The notes beneath the pieces were generated by a model. That model saw only the letters and a list, made by a program, of their open reading frames with translations. It made no database searches and was not told the origin of the DNA. The position numbers and the translations under genes were made by a program. This document shows, piece after piece, positions 22,068 through 31,537 of a stretch of 64,000 bases of DNA (positions are counted from its first letter, which is position 1; every line of letters starts with the position of its first letter). This DNA is from Microbulbifer hydrolyticus (lineage in GTDB: Bacteria; Pseudomonadota; Gammaproteobacteria; Pseudomonadales; Cellvibrionaceae): NCBI RefSeq assembly GCF_009931115.1, contig NZ_CP047491.1, positions 3,175,501-3,239,500 of the forward strand, read 5' to 3'.

Positions 22068-22150
22068 GTCCTTCCCCAAATGGTTTACCGCCCGGCGCCA
22101 TCCGCGCCAGGCCATGAATTTCGGGGTTGATTCTGAAGGCGCAGTGATAT

Positions 22151-22163
22151 TCAATCAATTTCA
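22151..22163. promoter_or_regulatory. Candidate MetR binding site
   Basis: TCAATCAATTTCA matches the MetR consensus TGAA-N5-TTCA at 7 of 8 defined bases and lies in the metE-metR divergent region, 84 bases before metE and 34 before metR. The match is short and is supported mainly by its location. Confidence 0.4.
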
Positions 22164-22196
22164 TACTTTTCACGAAAAACATGAATTTAACTAAAG

Positions 22197-23117
22197 ATGA
22201 TTGAATTACGGCACCTGCGCGCCATGACGATACTGCGGGAAACCGGGAGCATGGTGCGCGCCGCCGAGCGGCTGCACCTGACCCAGTCCGCCCTCTCCCA
22301 CTTGTTCCGGGAGATGGAAGACCGGCACGAGCAGGCCCTGTTCGTGCGCAAATCCCGCCCGCTGCGTTTTACCAGTGCCGGCCTGCGGCTGCTGCAGCTG
22401 GCCGATGACGTTCTGCCCAGAGTCGCGGTGGCACAGCGGGATATCGCACGGCTGGCCTCGGGGCAGGCAGGCCGCCTGAATATCGCCATCGAATGCCACA
22501 GCTGCTATCAATGGCTGATGCCCACGCTCGATGCCTATCGGGACGACTGGCCTGAAGTGGAACTGGACCTCTCCAGTGGCTTTCACTTTGCGCCGCTGCC
22601 CGCACTGGTGCGCGGCGATCTGGACCTGGTGGTTACCAGCAACCCGGATGAGTCACTGAAAGGCGTGCATTACGAACCGCTATTCAGTTTTGAAATGTGT
22701 CTGGCGATGAGCCGCAAGCACGCGCTGGCGGACAAAAAGTGGATTACCCCTGAAGACCTTGCCGACGAAGTACAGATCACCTACCCGGTCGAGCGCGAGC
22801 GGCTGGATATCTTCCAGCACTTTCTCGATCCCGCCGGTGTGGAGCCGGCCTCCATACGCACCGCCGAACTGACGGTGATGATGGTGCAGCTGGTGGTGAG
22901 CGGACGCGGTGTGTGTGCACTCCCTAACTGGGCACTGCACGAATACCTGCAGAAAGGCTTTGTCCGCCAGCTGCGGCTCGGCAAGGAAGGGTTGTGGAGT
23001 ACGCTGTATGCCGCCGTGCGCGAGGAAATGCTGGAGCAGGCGTTCCTGCAGGACTTTTTCGAAACGGCACGCAACACCTGCTTCGGCAACCTTAATGGCA
23101 TCCGCGCGGCGGGCTAA
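22197..23117 (+). CDS. metR: LysR-family regulator of methionine biosynthesis MetR
   Basis: Homocysteine-responsive transcription activator of metE. It has 306 residues. The N-terminal winged helix-turn-helix includes ETGSMVRAAERLHLTQSALSHLFREME, typical of MetR, followed by the LysR effector domain (IAIECHSCYQWLMPTLD). The divergent position next to metE supports the name strongly. Autoregulation from the shared intergenic region is expected. Confidence 0.95.
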   Translation: MIELRHLRAMTILRETGSMVRAAERLHLTQSALSHLFREMEDRHEQALFVRKSRPLRFTSAGLRLLQLADDVLPRVAVAQRDIARLASGQAGRLNIAIECHSCYQWLMPTLDAYRDDWPEVELDLSSGFHFAPLPALVRGDLDLVVTSNPDESLKGVHYEPLFSFEMCLAMSRKHALADKKWITPEDLADEVQITYPVERERLDIFQHFLDPAGVEPASIRTAELTVMMVQLVVSGRGVCALPNWALHEYLQKGFVRQLRLGKEGLWSTLYAAVREEMLEQAFLQDFFETARNTCFGNLNGIRAAG

Positions 23118-23127
23118 TAAGGAACCC

Positions 23128-23805
23128 TCAGGGTTCCGACCAGCGCCGCAACAGATTGTGATAAACCCCGGTCTGGGCCACGATGGCATCGTGATCGCCA
23201 ACCTCCTGGCGCAAGCGGTTGATCGACATATCCAGATCAAACAGCAGGGTGCGCTGGCCGTCGTCGCGCACCAGGCTCTGGATCCAGAAGAACGACGAAA
23301 CACGGCTGCCGCGGGTCACCGGCGTCACCCGGTGCAGGCTGGTGGACGGGTACAACACCATCGAACCCGCCGGCAATTTTACCGAGTGGGCACCATAGGT
23401 ATCGTCGATCAACAGCTCGCCACCGTCGTATTCCTCCGGCTCGGAAAGAAACACCGTGCAGGACAGATCCGTGCGGATCTGCCCACCCGTAGGCAAACGC
23501 CGGATGGCGTTGTCCACGTGGTTGTTGAAATGCTCCCCGCCCTCATAGCGATTGAACAGCGGCGGGAATACCCGCTGCGGCAACGCCGCCGACATAAACA
23601 GTCCATTGGCCGGTAACGCCTTCAGGATCATGTCGCCAAGCTCGCGCGCTACCGGCGAATTTTCCGGTAGCTGACGATTCTGCTTGGCCTGCGCAGACTG
23701 GTGTCCGGCGGTTACCCGGCCATCCACCCACTCCGCCTGCAACAGCGCCGCCTTCATGTCGGCGGCCTGCTGCGGGCTGAGGATTTCGGGGATTTCCAAC
23801 AGCAC
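23128..23805 (-). CDS. Fe(II)/2-oxoglutarate PKHD-type hydroxylase (PiuC/YbiX family)
   Basis: A 225-residue oxygenase of the prolyl-4-hydroxylase superfamily found beside catecholate siderophore receptors (PiuC in Pseudomonas, YbiX in E. coli). The iron ligands appear as HVDN (His and Asp) and [11 protein letters not shown] (His, with the Arg that holds 2-oxoglutarate). Start is GTG at 23805, preceded by AAGGG. It lies 35 bases downstream of the TonB receptor on the same strand, so it is probably in the same Fur-regulated operon. The hydroxylated substrate is unknown; modification of the siderophore or the receptor has been suggested for the family. Confidence 0.9.
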   Translation of the reverse strand: MLLEIPEILSPQQAADMKAALLQAEWVDGRVTAGHQSAQAKQNRQLPENSPVARELGDMILKALPANGLFMSAALPQRVFPPLFNRYEGGEHFNNHVDNAIRRLPTGGQIRTDLSCTVFLSEPEEYDGGELLIDDTYGAHSVKLPAGSMVLYPSTSLHRVTPVTRGSRVSSFFWIQSLVRDDGQRTLLFDLDMSINRLRQEVGDHDAIVAQTGVYHNLLRRWSEP

Positions 23806-23840
23806 GTTTCGTTTCCCTTTTTAAGAACTGGTGTTAACAA

Positions 23841-26078
23841 TCAGTAATTGAAATTGACGGACAACAGCGCCGTGCGACCGAGGCCCGGAATAAAGTGGCC
23901 ACCGCCCACGTAGTCGATGTACTCCTCATCCGTCAGGTTCTGCAGGTTCAACTGCGCACTGAGTGTTTCGCTGAAGGCGTAAACCCCGGAGGCTTCATAG
24001 ACCCAGTAATCAGGCGCCGAAATCAGATTGCTGGTGTTGTTGAAACGATCATCCACATACTGCGCGCCGACACCAAGCTGCAGTTTTTCCGTGACGATGT
24101 AATTGCCCCACAGGTTAAAGGAATGCTCCGGGGAATTCGCCAGCGCATTGCCCATTTCCGCGCTGTCCTTGCTATCCAGCACTTCGGTATCGAGATACAC
24201 ATAACCGGCGTTCAGGCTCAGGCGCTCAGTCAGGGAGCCCGCCATGCCCAGCTCCACACCCTGCACCCGTTGCTCGCCTTCGAGTACCAGCACATCGTTG
24301 GGATCGTCCGGGTCCTGGGTGCGCGCGTTCACTTTGTCGGTGCGGAACACTGCCGCACTCAGCAACAGGTTGCCGTCGGCTACCTGCCATTTGGTTCCGA
24401 GTTCGATACTGCGGTTCTCTTCCGGGTCCAGATCGGCAATACCCGGCTGGCGGCTGCTGGTGGAAATGGACAGCGCTTCTGCCGTCGGGTTAAAGGAGGT
24501 GCCGTAACCCAGGTAGAAAGTGCCCTGCTCCACCGGCTTGAGTACCACACCGGCGCGGTAGCTCAGCATGGAATCGGTGCGCTCCATCAGCGGACTGCCA
24601 TCCGGGGTGTATTCCAGATCGAAACGGTCGTAACGCAGGCCACCGTTCAACTGCCACTGCTCGTTGATTTTCACCGAGTCCGACAGGAAGGCGGCAACGG
24701 TGGTGGAATCTGCGGTGCTGAAGGTACCGGTGCGGCGGTAGTCTTCCAGGCTCGGATCATTCGGGTTCGGGTTGAACAGGTCGGTCGTCCCGGAATCGCC
24801 ACCGACATTTTCCTGGGTGTAGCGTTTTTCCCCTTCGAGGCTCAGCTCCGCGCCGACCAGAACCTTGTGCTCCCAGCTGCTGCCCGGGTTGATGGTCAGC
24901 GACAGGTCCGTCATGTTGCTGATGATGTCATCTTTCTGGTCGCGATATTTCCGATCGGTGCGGCGAATGAGCGCTTCGGTGGTGTCCCTCTCAAAACGCG
25001 GCGCCGTGATAAAGGAATCGCGGTAGGTGGTGCCGACGCGGGTCACGTTGCGCAGGCTGGCATTGTCACCCAGCTTCTGCTCAACCTGTACGGTACCCAG
25101 AGTGGTTTCGGTTTCTTCGAAGTCCCGCGACTTGAGGCCATACCAGTTTTCAAAGTCCACCGGCGGCGCCTGATTGATGTAATCCTCCAGGCCGTCGCGG
25201 GTATCGCGCACCCAGGGAATACCGTAATCCGGCACATTGTCCTGCTCCATATGGAACAGGCTCAGGGTTACTTCGGTATCGGTATTCAGGCCAAACGCCA
25301 GAGAAGGCGCCACACCCCAGCGGGAGTTGCTCACGCCCTTGCGGCCGGCCACGTCCTGGTCGTGGGTCATCACGTTGACGCGGAACGCGGCATTATCGAC
25401 GCCATCCAGCGTGCGGTTTACATCCAGGGTCGCACGGCCGTAGCTGTCGGTGCCGGCAAGAATGTTGGCATTGGTGCTGTCTTCCAGGCGCGGCGCCTTG
25501 CTCACCAGGTTGACGGAGCCACCGGTAGAGCCGCGGCCGGAATAATCGGAAGACGGCCCCTTCACCACTTCCACCTGCTCGAGGTTGAACGGGTCGCGGG
25601 TGTAACCACCAAAGTCGCGCACGTTATCCACAAAAATATCGGTGCGCGCGTTGTAGCCGCGAATCGCAAACTGATCGCCCGCGGGGGTACCGCCCTCACC
25701 GGCCTGCATGCTGATGCCGGACACATTGCGCAGTACGTCTCGCAGGGTCGTGGCCGCGCGCTGCTGTATCAAGTCTTCGGAAATGACATTGATGGTCTGA
25801 GTAGTATCCAGCAACGGGCGCGGGAACTTGACCGAGCTGGCCGAGCGCTCCTCCAGCCGGTCCGTGACCTCCATAGTCTCCAGCATAGTCTCCAGGGCCC
25901 GGGATTCTTCGGCCGGTGCTTCCTCTGCATGCGCCACGCCCATCAGGCCACCGGCGACAGCGGCCGCCAGAGACAACTGGGAAAATCGGGAAAAATATCC
26001 GGCAAGAGGCTTGCGCCGGAATGCATCCGTGGTGGCAGGTATAGCGAGTTGGTCCGTTGTACTCGGCAGATCGGTCAT
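23841..26078 (-). CDS. TonB-dependent catecholate siderophore receptor (Fiu/PiuA type)
   Basis: Outer-membrane beta-barrel receptor of 745 residues for ferric siderophores. It has a long N-terminal signal region (hydrophobic core at about 35-50, ending GVAHAEE), a plug domain from about 75 (NVISEDLIQQRAATTLRDVLRNVSGI, then GYNARTDIFVDNVRDFG and VEVVKGPSS), and a barrel ending in LLSVNFNY with the expected C-terminal aromatic residue. The adjacent PiuC-type hydroxylase and the Fur box upstream point to ferric catecholate uptake. The exact ligand cannot be read from sequence. A TonB-box-like ETMEVTD lies near residue 67. Confidence 0.93.
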   Translation of the reverse strand: MTDLPSTTDQLAIPATTDAFRRKPLAGYFSRFSQLSLAAAVAGGLMGVAHAEEAPAEESRALETMLETMEVTDRLEERSASSVKFPRPLLDTTQTINVISEDLIQQRAATTLRDVLRNVSGISMQAGEGGTPAGDQFAIRGYNARTDIFVDNVRDFGGYTRDPFNLEQVEVVKGPSSDYSGRGSTGGSVNLVSKAPRLEDSTNANILAGTDSYGRATLDVNRTLDGVDNAAFRVNVMTHDQDVAGRKGVSNSRWGVAPSLAFGLNTDTEVTLSLFHMEQDNVPDYGIPWVRDTRDGLEDYINQAPPVDFENWYGLKSRDFEETETTLGTVQVEQKLGDNASLRNVTRVGTTYRDSFITAPRFERDTTEALIRRTDRKYRDQKDDIISNMTDLSLTINPGSSWEHKVLVGAELSLEGEKRYTQENVGGDSGTTDLFNPNPNDPSLEDYRRTGTFSTADSTTVAAFLSDSVKINEQWQLNGGLRYDRFDLEYTPDGSPLMERTDSMLSYRAGVVLKPVEQGTFYLGYGTSFNPTAEALSISTSSRQPGIADLDPEENRSIELGTKWQVADGNLLLSAAVFRTDKVNARTQDPDDPNDVLVLEGEQRVQGVELGMAGSLTERLSLNAGYVYLDTEVLDSKDSAEMGNALANSPEHSFNLWGNYIVTEKLQLGVGAQYVDDRFNNTSNLISAPDYWVYEASGVYAFSETLSAQLNLQNLTDEEYIDYVGGGHFIPGLGRTALLSVNFNY

Positions 26079-26136
26079 GAAGGTACCCCAAGGCAGGTTA
26101 TCGATTAAATAAGGAATATCAGGCTCCCCACTCCTG

Positions 26137-26156
26137 AATGCGAACCATTATTATTT
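26137..26156. promoter_or_regulatory. Fur box upstream of the siderophore receptor
   Basis: AATGCGAACCATTATTATTT is close to known Fur sites of the form AATGAGAATCATTATCATTT, with three mismatches by eye. It lies about 60 bases upstream of the receptor start, a suitable place to block its promoter when iron is sufficient. Confidence 0.75.
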
Positions 26157-26268
26157 AGATGCGCGAAAACAGCAACCCACCACTGGCACTCAGGCGCTTA
26201 AAACAACACAAAGTGGTAACACCCGTCAGAAAATTGCCCGCACAACAGCGGCAGCAGGCGACAAAACC

Positions 26269-26282
26269 GGGTAAGCTTACCC
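26269..26282. promoter_or_regulatory. 14-base perfect palindrome before cytochrome b561 gene
   Basis: GGGTAAGCTTACCC is a perfect palindrome 23 bases upstream of the cytochrome b561 ATG. It could be an operator. No regulator is known for it here. Confidence 0.25.
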
Positions 26283-26305
26283 ACAAAAAATGAAGGGGAA
26301 TTTTT

Positions 26306-26854
26306 ATGTCGAACAACGCCAACAGCTGGAGCTCAGCACTCAAAACCCTGCACTGGGTGATCGCATTTTTTATTCTGTTCGCCTGGGGCTCGGTTGAGCT
26401 GCACGAGTTCTATGAGAAAAGTGACCCGATGCGCGGCTGGTGGATGGTGATGCACTACTCCCTCGGGTTTTCCATATTGCTGCTCGGTCTGTTTCGCCTT
26501 TACTGGCGCGCCACCCACGGCCGCCCAAAACTCTACGGCAGCCGCTTCCAGAAGCCGGTCTCCCTGCTGGTCGAGAGCCTGATGTACATCATCATGATTG
26601 GTATGCCGGTGACCGGCCTGCTGATGCGCCAGTTTGCCGGGCGCGACATCACGCTGTTCTGGCTGATCGATGTGCCCGCCTTCGTGACAAAAAACATCGA
26701 CATAGCCAAGCAGATTGCGTTTATCCACAAGGAGTTTTTGTGGAATGCATTGCTGGTACTGCTGGTACTGCATATTGGTGGTGCGCTGTGGCATCACCTG
26801 ATCACCAAGGACAATACATTGCGGCAGATGTTGCCTTTTGGGAAAACCAAATAA
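26306..26854 (+). CDS. Cytochrome b561 family protein
   Basis: Inner-membrane di-haem b-type electron carrier of 182 residues, YodB/CybB-like. Four membrane helices carry the haem histidines: KTLHWVIAF in helix 1, MVMHYSLGF in helix 2, and LVLHIGGALWHH in helix 4. Such proteins pass electrons from ubiquinol, and some remove superoxide. The ATG follows AAGGGGAATTTTT. It is divergent from the siderophore receptor and shares its upstream region, so iron-linked control is possible. Confidence 0.93.
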   Translation: MSNNANSWSSALKTLHWVIAFFILFAWGSVELHEFYEKSDPMRGWWMVMHYSLGFSILLLGLFRLYWRATHGRPKLYGSRFQKPVSLLVESLMYIIMIGMPVTGLLMRQFAGRDITLFWLIDVPAFVTKNIDIAKQIAFIHKEFLWNALLVLLVLHIGGALWHHLITKDNTLRQMLPFGKTK

Positions 26855-26878
26855 CAGCAAACGAAATTCGCAGACACA

Positions 26879-26908
26879 AAAAAAGGGCACCAATTGGTGC
26901 CCTTTTTT
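26879..26908. terminator. Bidirectional rho-independent terminator
   Basis: Perfect inverted repeat with core GGGCACC / GGTGCCC, preceded by an A-run and followed by a T-run. It separates the convergent cytochrome b561 (+) and deaD (-) genes. Confidence 0.92.
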
Positions 26909-26933
26909 ATTTCACTTGCCGCTCAGTCACGCG

Positions 26934-28709
26934 TTAGTCGCGCGGCTTTTTCGGCTTGCGCTTTTTCGCAGTGAACGGCTTGTCGCCCTTGCCGCTTCCG
27001 CCCTCATCGGCGAACTTGGCAATGTTCATCGGCCGGCCATTTACCCGCACTTTCTTCAGGTGATTGAAGATTTCCTTGGGCATGCCTTCCGGCAGGTCCA
27101 CGGTAGTGTATTCCGGGTAGATCTCGATACGGCCAATGTAGGAGCTGTCCAGGTCTACCTCATTGGCGATGGCGCCAACAACGCTACCCGGGCGTACGCC
27201 GTGCTCGCGACCGACTTCAATGCGGAAGCGCTCTTTACCTTCATCGGGCGGCCCAACGTGCTTTTCTTTGTCAAAACTCTTCTTGCCGCGCTTGCGGTCA
27301 TCGCGATCGCCACGTTCACGGCGGTCACTGCGGCCGTCGCGGTCGCTGAAGTCTCTCTGCTTCGGCTCGCGCTCGTCCAGCAGCAGCGGGCTGTCGCCCT
27401 GGGCCATGGCGGCCAGCGCGGCGGCCACGTTCAGCGGGTCGATGTCGTTGTCTGCCAGGTAGCCTTCGATCAGATCGCGGTACGGCGCCAGATCCTGACG
27501 GCCCGCCAGGGTATAGGTGATGCGCTGGCGGAATTTTTCCATACGCGATGCGTTTACAGCCTTGGCGGTGGGCAGTTCCAGGCGCTCGATGGGCTTCTTG
27601 GTGGCCTTCTCGATCACGCGCAGCATACGGCGCTCACGGGGGGCCACAAACAGGATGGCATCGCCTTCGCGCCCGGCGCGGCCGGTACGGCCAATACGGT
27701 GAATATAGGCTTCGGCATCGTAGGGAATGTCGTAGTTGATCACGTGGCTGATGCGTTTCACATCCAGGCCGCGCGCCGCCACATCGGTGGCCACTACGAT
27801 ATCCAGCTTGCCGCTCTTCAGCTTGTCGATCACCTGCTCGCGCAGGTTCTGCGCCATATCGCCGTTCAGGGCGGCGCTGGCAAAGCCGCGCGCGGCGAGC
27901 TTGTCGGCGATCTCGACAGTAGCGTTCTTGGTGCGCACAAAGATGATGGTGCCGTCCACCGGCTCCGCTTCCATAATGCGGGTCAGCGCATCCATCTTGT
28001 GCAGCCCGCCCACCGGCCAGTAGCGCTGGCGGATGGTTTCAGCGGTCTCGGTTTTCACCTTGATCTTCACGTCCACCGGGTCGCGCAGGTGGTCGCGGGC
28101 AATTTTGGCGATCTCGCGGGGCATGGTGGCGGAGAACAGCGCAATCTGGCGCTCTTTCGGGATCTGCTCCAGCACCCATTCAACGTCGTCAATAAAGCCC
28201 ATGCGCAGCATTTCGTCGGCTTCGTCGAGGACCAGGGTCTTCAGGCCGGACAGGTCGAGGGTGCCCTTGCGCATGTGATCCATCACACGGCCGGGGGTAC
28301 CCACCACCAGTTGCACGCCGCGCTTCAGCTGCTGGATCTGGCCGCGGTAATCCGCGCCGCCGTAGATCGGTGCAACGTGAAAGCCCTTGAGGTTGGCCGC
28401 ATAGGACTGGCAGGCCTCGGCCACCTGGATGGCCAGTTCGCGGGTCGGCGCCAGCACCAGTGCCTGGGGGCGCTTGCTTTTCAGGTCCAGGCCCGCCAGC
28501 AGGGGCAGTGCAAAGGCCGCGGTTTTACCGGTGCCGGTCTGTGCCTGGCCCAGCACGTCGCGCCCTTCCAGCAGTGACGGAATCGTCTTTGCCTGGATGG
28601 GGGACGGGGTTTCATAGCCAAGTTTGGTAACGGCGTTGAGAATTTCAGACGGCAGGCCGAGCTGGTCAAAGCCCAGTTGCGTAGGGGTATCGGTCATGTT
28701 GGAGTTCAC
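26934..28709 (-). CDS. deaD: DEAD-box ATP-dependent RNA helicase DeaD/CsdA
   Basis: RNA helicase that helps ribosome assembly and mRNA unwinding, especially in the cold. It has 591 residues. The core has motif I AQTGTGKT (56-63), PTRELA, TPGR, DEAD (162-165), SAT (194-196) and HRIGRTGRAGR. A charged linker (about 455-490) leads to a DbpA-type RNA-binding domain (RFRIEVGREHGVRPGSVVGAIAN...) and a basic tail. The start is GTG at 28709 or ATG at 28697; neither has a clear ribosome site. The 276 bases upstream, before kpsS, have no gene and may include a long leader, as in E. coli deaD. Confidence 0.94.
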   Translation of the reverse strand: MNSNMTDTPTQLGFDQLGLPSEILNAVTKLGYETPSPIQAKTIPSLLEGRDVLGQAQTGTGKTAAFALPLLAGLDLKSKRPQALVLAPTRELAIQVAEACQSYAANLKGFHVAPIYGGADYRGQIQQLKRGVQLVVGTPGRVMDHMRKGTLDLSGLKTLVLDEADEMLRMGFIDDVEWVLEQIPKERQIALFSATMPREIAKIARDHLRDPVDVKIKVKTETAETIRQRYWPVGGLHKMDALTRIMEAEPVDGTIIFVRTKNATVEIADKLAARGFASAALNGDMAQNLREQVIDKLKSGKLDIVVATDVAARGLDVKRISHVINYDIPYDAEAYIHRIGRTGRAGREGDAILFVAPRERRMLRVIEKATKKPIERLELPTAKAVNASRMEKFRQRITYTLAGRQDLAPYRDLIEGYLADNDIDPLNVAAALAAMAQGDSPLLLDEREPKQRDFSDRDGRSDRRERGDRDDRKRGKKSFDKEKHVGPPDEGKERFRIEVGREHGVRPGSVVGAIANEVDLDSSYIGRIEIYPEYTTVDLPEGMPKEIFNHLKKVRVNGRPMNIAKFADEGGSGKGDKPFTAKKRKPKKPRD

Positions 28710-28985
28710 TTGAATTTACATAGGGGGCCAAGCCGGGCGATGTACCCTCTGGGGTAACCATAGCGCACGGCTGAGGATTGCTGGGCAAGGCGAAGAAGCC
28801 CATTAATAGCACCGCTATTTCAAGCTCATTCAACTCTGAGACAGGGGCCTGTGGCGAGGAGGTCTGTTACCCAATACTACTAGTGTCCCGCTCGGGGCCG
28901 CACACTGGCGGGGGGACAAGAGGCTGCGCAGTCTACCAGTTTGGCGGCAGACTGCCAGTATATTTTTTAACCAACGGCAATAATA

Positions 28986-30236
28986 TCAGGCCGCGAGGTA
29001 GTCTTTCTCGTCTTCCAGCTGTGGAACCGGGCGTTCGATACCAGAGACCAGGACCGGCGCCATACGCAACCAGGACAGCGCGACCGCATGGTCCATGTCC
29101 TTGAAGAAGCTCCCATCCAGCTGGGTGCGTTCGTAGAGGTAAGTACGGAAAGCCCGGAAGAACTCCGGGTCAACCGGCTGCGGGGATTGCCAGAATTCGC
29201 TGAGAGTACCCTGGTGCGTCAATCCCGGCTGATCGTAGAGCGCCCGGCCAAGGGTGATTGTGGGCACCTTGTGCAACAGCGCCGAGATACCGACGGTGCT
29301 GTTGATCGTAACCAGCCCCCGGGCATGCTTCAGCAATGTGGGCAGGTGCAGGTCGTGACAATACACCACCCGCCCGCGGACCTTGTGCTCGCGCGCCAGG
29401 CGGTTGATCAATTTGCCGTAGTGGCAAAAACCGCGATCCATCGGGTGGTGCTTGATCACCAGCAGCTCATGCTCGGCAGCACCTTGCGCAAACGAGCGGA
29501 CTACCTCACCAATGGAGTCTTCGATGTCATCGAAATCCGAGTGCTCGCGCAGCTGGAAATCGTCCTGTGTCTGCAGCGCGTACAGGTAGTACTCACCGCT
29601 GTGACGCTCGACCAGGGATGCGGTGTATTTGCGCTGGGTAAACTTGTACAGCCCCTTGCGGTAGAGGCTTTTCAGCCAGCAAAGCGCCTCCTGCACACAA
29701 TTGCGCGGGCGATGATGTCGGTAACCGGAAAATTCACGGCGGGAAAAGCAGGAAGTTATGTAATAGGCAATCGCAAACCAGGCGCGCTGCCAGAAGGTCT
29801 GCCCGATACGTATCGTGTTGCTGCGGTTGTGCGGGGTGTAGTTGTGTACCGCTTCCGGGCTCCAGTCGGTACCGGAAAACCCATTGACGCCACCCTGTTC
29901 CAGGGTGACAAAATCCGGGCGCAGATAGCCCTCTTCATACGCCCAGAAGGAAACACCCTGCGCTTCACATACGGCGCGGGCTTCCCGGTGGTAATAGCGG
30001 CAATCGCCATAGACAACGACGGCGCGGATATCGTGCTGGCGCAGATAGCCAGCAAAGTATTCCGGCCAGCCAGCCGGGCCACCGCGATAGTCCACCAGAT
30101 GGTCCGCCCAGCCAAACAGACGGTCACCACCATTGAAATTGATCTTGTGTGTTTGCAGACCGCGCTCGGAAAAATACCGGGCGCAACGCGCAAAGAAAGG
30201 ACCGAGTGGCCCCTGCAAGAATACGACCCCTGACAT
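28986..30236 (-). CDS. kpsS: Capsule polysaccharide beta-Kdo transferase KpsS
   Basis: With KpsC, builds the beta-Kdo linker on lysophosphatidylglycerol to which group 2 capsules are attached; acts at the cytoplasmic side of the inner membrane. It has 416 residues. Family stretches include VVFLQGPLGPFFARCARYF at the N-terminus, KINFNGGD, the WAYEEGYLRPDFVTLE region, VIKHHPMDRG and LVTINSTVGISALLH. It is the last gene of the capsule locus. The 213 bases upstream, up to the PhyH-like gene, are AT-rich and have no gene, so kpsS may also have its own promoter. Confidence 0.93.
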   Translation of the reverse strand: MSGVVFLQGPLGPFFARCARYFSERGLQTHKINFNGGDRLFGWADHLVDYRGGPAGWPEYFAGYLRQHDIRAVVVYGDCRYYHREARAVCEAQGVSFWAYEEGYLRPDFVTLEQGGVNGFSGTDWSPEAVHNYTPHNRSNTIRIGQTFWQRAWFAIAYYITSCFSRREFSGYRHHRPRNCVQEALCWLKSLYRKGLYKFTQRKYTASLVERHSGEYYLYALQTQDDFQLREHSDFDDIEDSIGEVVRSFAQGAAEHELLVIKHHPMDRGFCHYGKLINRLAREHKVRGRVVYCHDLHLPTLLKHARGLVTINSTVGISALLHKVPTITLGRALYDQPGLTHQGTLSEFWQSPQPVDPEFFRAFRTYLYERTQLDGSFFKDMDHAVALSWLRMAPVLVSGIERPVPQLEDEKDYLAA

Positions 30237-30449
30237 TTATCCCCACTTAGCCCCACGGCAAAACTGCCGCCCCCCGGGGCACAACAAGTGTGCAGGTAGC
30301 CCCTGCACCCCCAAAAAACACAAATCGGTCAAAAACGACCCAAAATAAAGCAAAAAGCACTACGAAATGTGAACAACAACACACATTTGGCGCGAGACTA
30401 TACAGAAACTCGTGGCAGTTGTCTTGTGCTAACGACCGGCAAACCTGGG

Positions 30450-31481
30450 TTATCGGGTGAATTTCCCGCCAAAATTGCGTTGTTCACCACTGGCCAGCTT
30501 GGCCTTGTCGAGCTTGCCCAGCACTTTCGACCAACCCCACTCAAATGCCCGTGCGGTCGGCTCCGGCCACAAGGTGAACAGCGGGTTGAACGGGTTGTCT
30601 CGCGCCTGCATCCACACCGTCAGCCGATGGGACTTTTCCGCCGCCTCCCCGCGGCGGTGGAAGCCATATACATTGGCGACCACCAGGGTATTTGCCGGCA
30701 CACGGAAGACCTTGGGCTGGAATCCCATCGCCTCTAGATCTTCTGCGCTGACACGGAACGACCCGTCCCAGTAGCGGCCCGGGTCGCGTTGCTCGCCGCG
30801 CTTGCAAGCCTCCAGGCTCTGCCGGTACTCCCATTTCAAACGGCGCCAGCTCAGGCAATGGGAACCGGGCACATACACAAACGGCCCATTGCGCTCATCC
30901 ACATCGTCCATATACAACCAACCCTTCACACAGGGGTGGAAGGTATCCGCGTGCATGTCACGCTGCGGGTCCGGCCGCGGTGCTACATTGGCCTGGTTGC
31001 ACAGGTTTTCCACGTAAAAGAGCGGGCGCCGGTTTTTCGACGAGCAATAGCGCATCAGGCGGTCGAGCCGCGGGCTTTCAATCAGCGCGCGCATTTCTGG
31101 CAGCCGTGCGCGCTCGGCGCCGGTGATAAACACCCGCTGGGTCAGAGTGGTGCCCTCCACAAACTCCCGCACATCGCCCTCATAGTTCTGCAATTCACGC
31201 GCCAATTTGTCGAAGTCGGCGTCAGGCAAAAAGTTGTGTTTGAGGATAAAGCCGTGTTTGCGGAAGTGACGGCGGTCTTCCGCGGGCACCAGTGGCGACA
31301 GCAGCAGCAGACGGAAACGGAACAGTCCGTGGGCAAGCACGATACGCGCAACATGCAGTCCACAGCGGTTCAGCCAGTAATTGCCAATAATCGGATTGTT
31401 CTTGAAGCTCTTGCCCCACGAAAGCAGCTCCAGCAGCCACTTCGGCAGTAGATAGATTTTCTTGAAGAAATTCGTGTTCAC
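30450..31481 (-). CDS. Phytanoyl-CoA dioxygenase-like (PhyH) protein in capsule locus
   Basis: Likely Fe(II)/2-oxoglutarate oxygenase of 343 residues. The iron motif is seen as MHADTFHP (His-x-Asp) and FHRRGEA (distal His), with the R of KSHRLTVWMQ a candidate 2-oxoglutarate contact. It starts at a GTG (31481), 56 bases after kpsC, and lies between kpsC and kpsS, so it belongs to the capsule operon by position. PhyH-family members hydroxylate small molecules or sugar-linked groups; the substrate here is unknown. It could modify the capsule or its lipid-Kdo anchor. Confidence 0.82.
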   Translation of the reverse strand: MNTNFFKKIYLLPKWLLELLSWGKSFKNNPIIGNYWLNRCGLHVARIVLAHGLFRFRLLLLSPLVPAEDRRHFRKHGFILKHNFLPDADFDKLARELQNYEGDVREFVEGTTLTQRVFITGAERARLPEMRALIESPRLDRLMRYCSSKNRRPLFYVENLCNQANVAPRPDPQRDMHADTFHPCVKGWLYMDDVDERNGPFVYVPGSHCLSWRRLKWEYRQSLEACKRGEQRDPGRYWDGSFRVSAEDLEAMGFQPKVFRVPANTLVVANVYGFHRRGEAAEKSHRLTVWMQARDNPFNPLFTLWPEPTARAFEWGWSKVLGKLDKAKLASGEQRNFGGKFTR

Positions 31482-31537
31482 GTAATGCTCGACCGTGATT
31501 ATTCGTATTTACAGCACCCGCGCGGGCGACCAGCAGT

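Noticed and set aside
22068-22196. Possible cobalamin riboswitch before metE
   Set aside because: Only 129 bases separate metE and metR, too short for the aptamer plus promoters, and no B12-box was seen.
23895-26108. Long open frame (737 codons) antisense to the TonB receptor
   Set aside because: The receptor on the other strand has clear plug and barrel motifs; this frame is its compositional shadow.
26838-28577. Long open frame antisense to deaD
   Set aside because: deaD has all helicase motifs; the antisense frame has none, and it runs through the terminator at 26879-26908.
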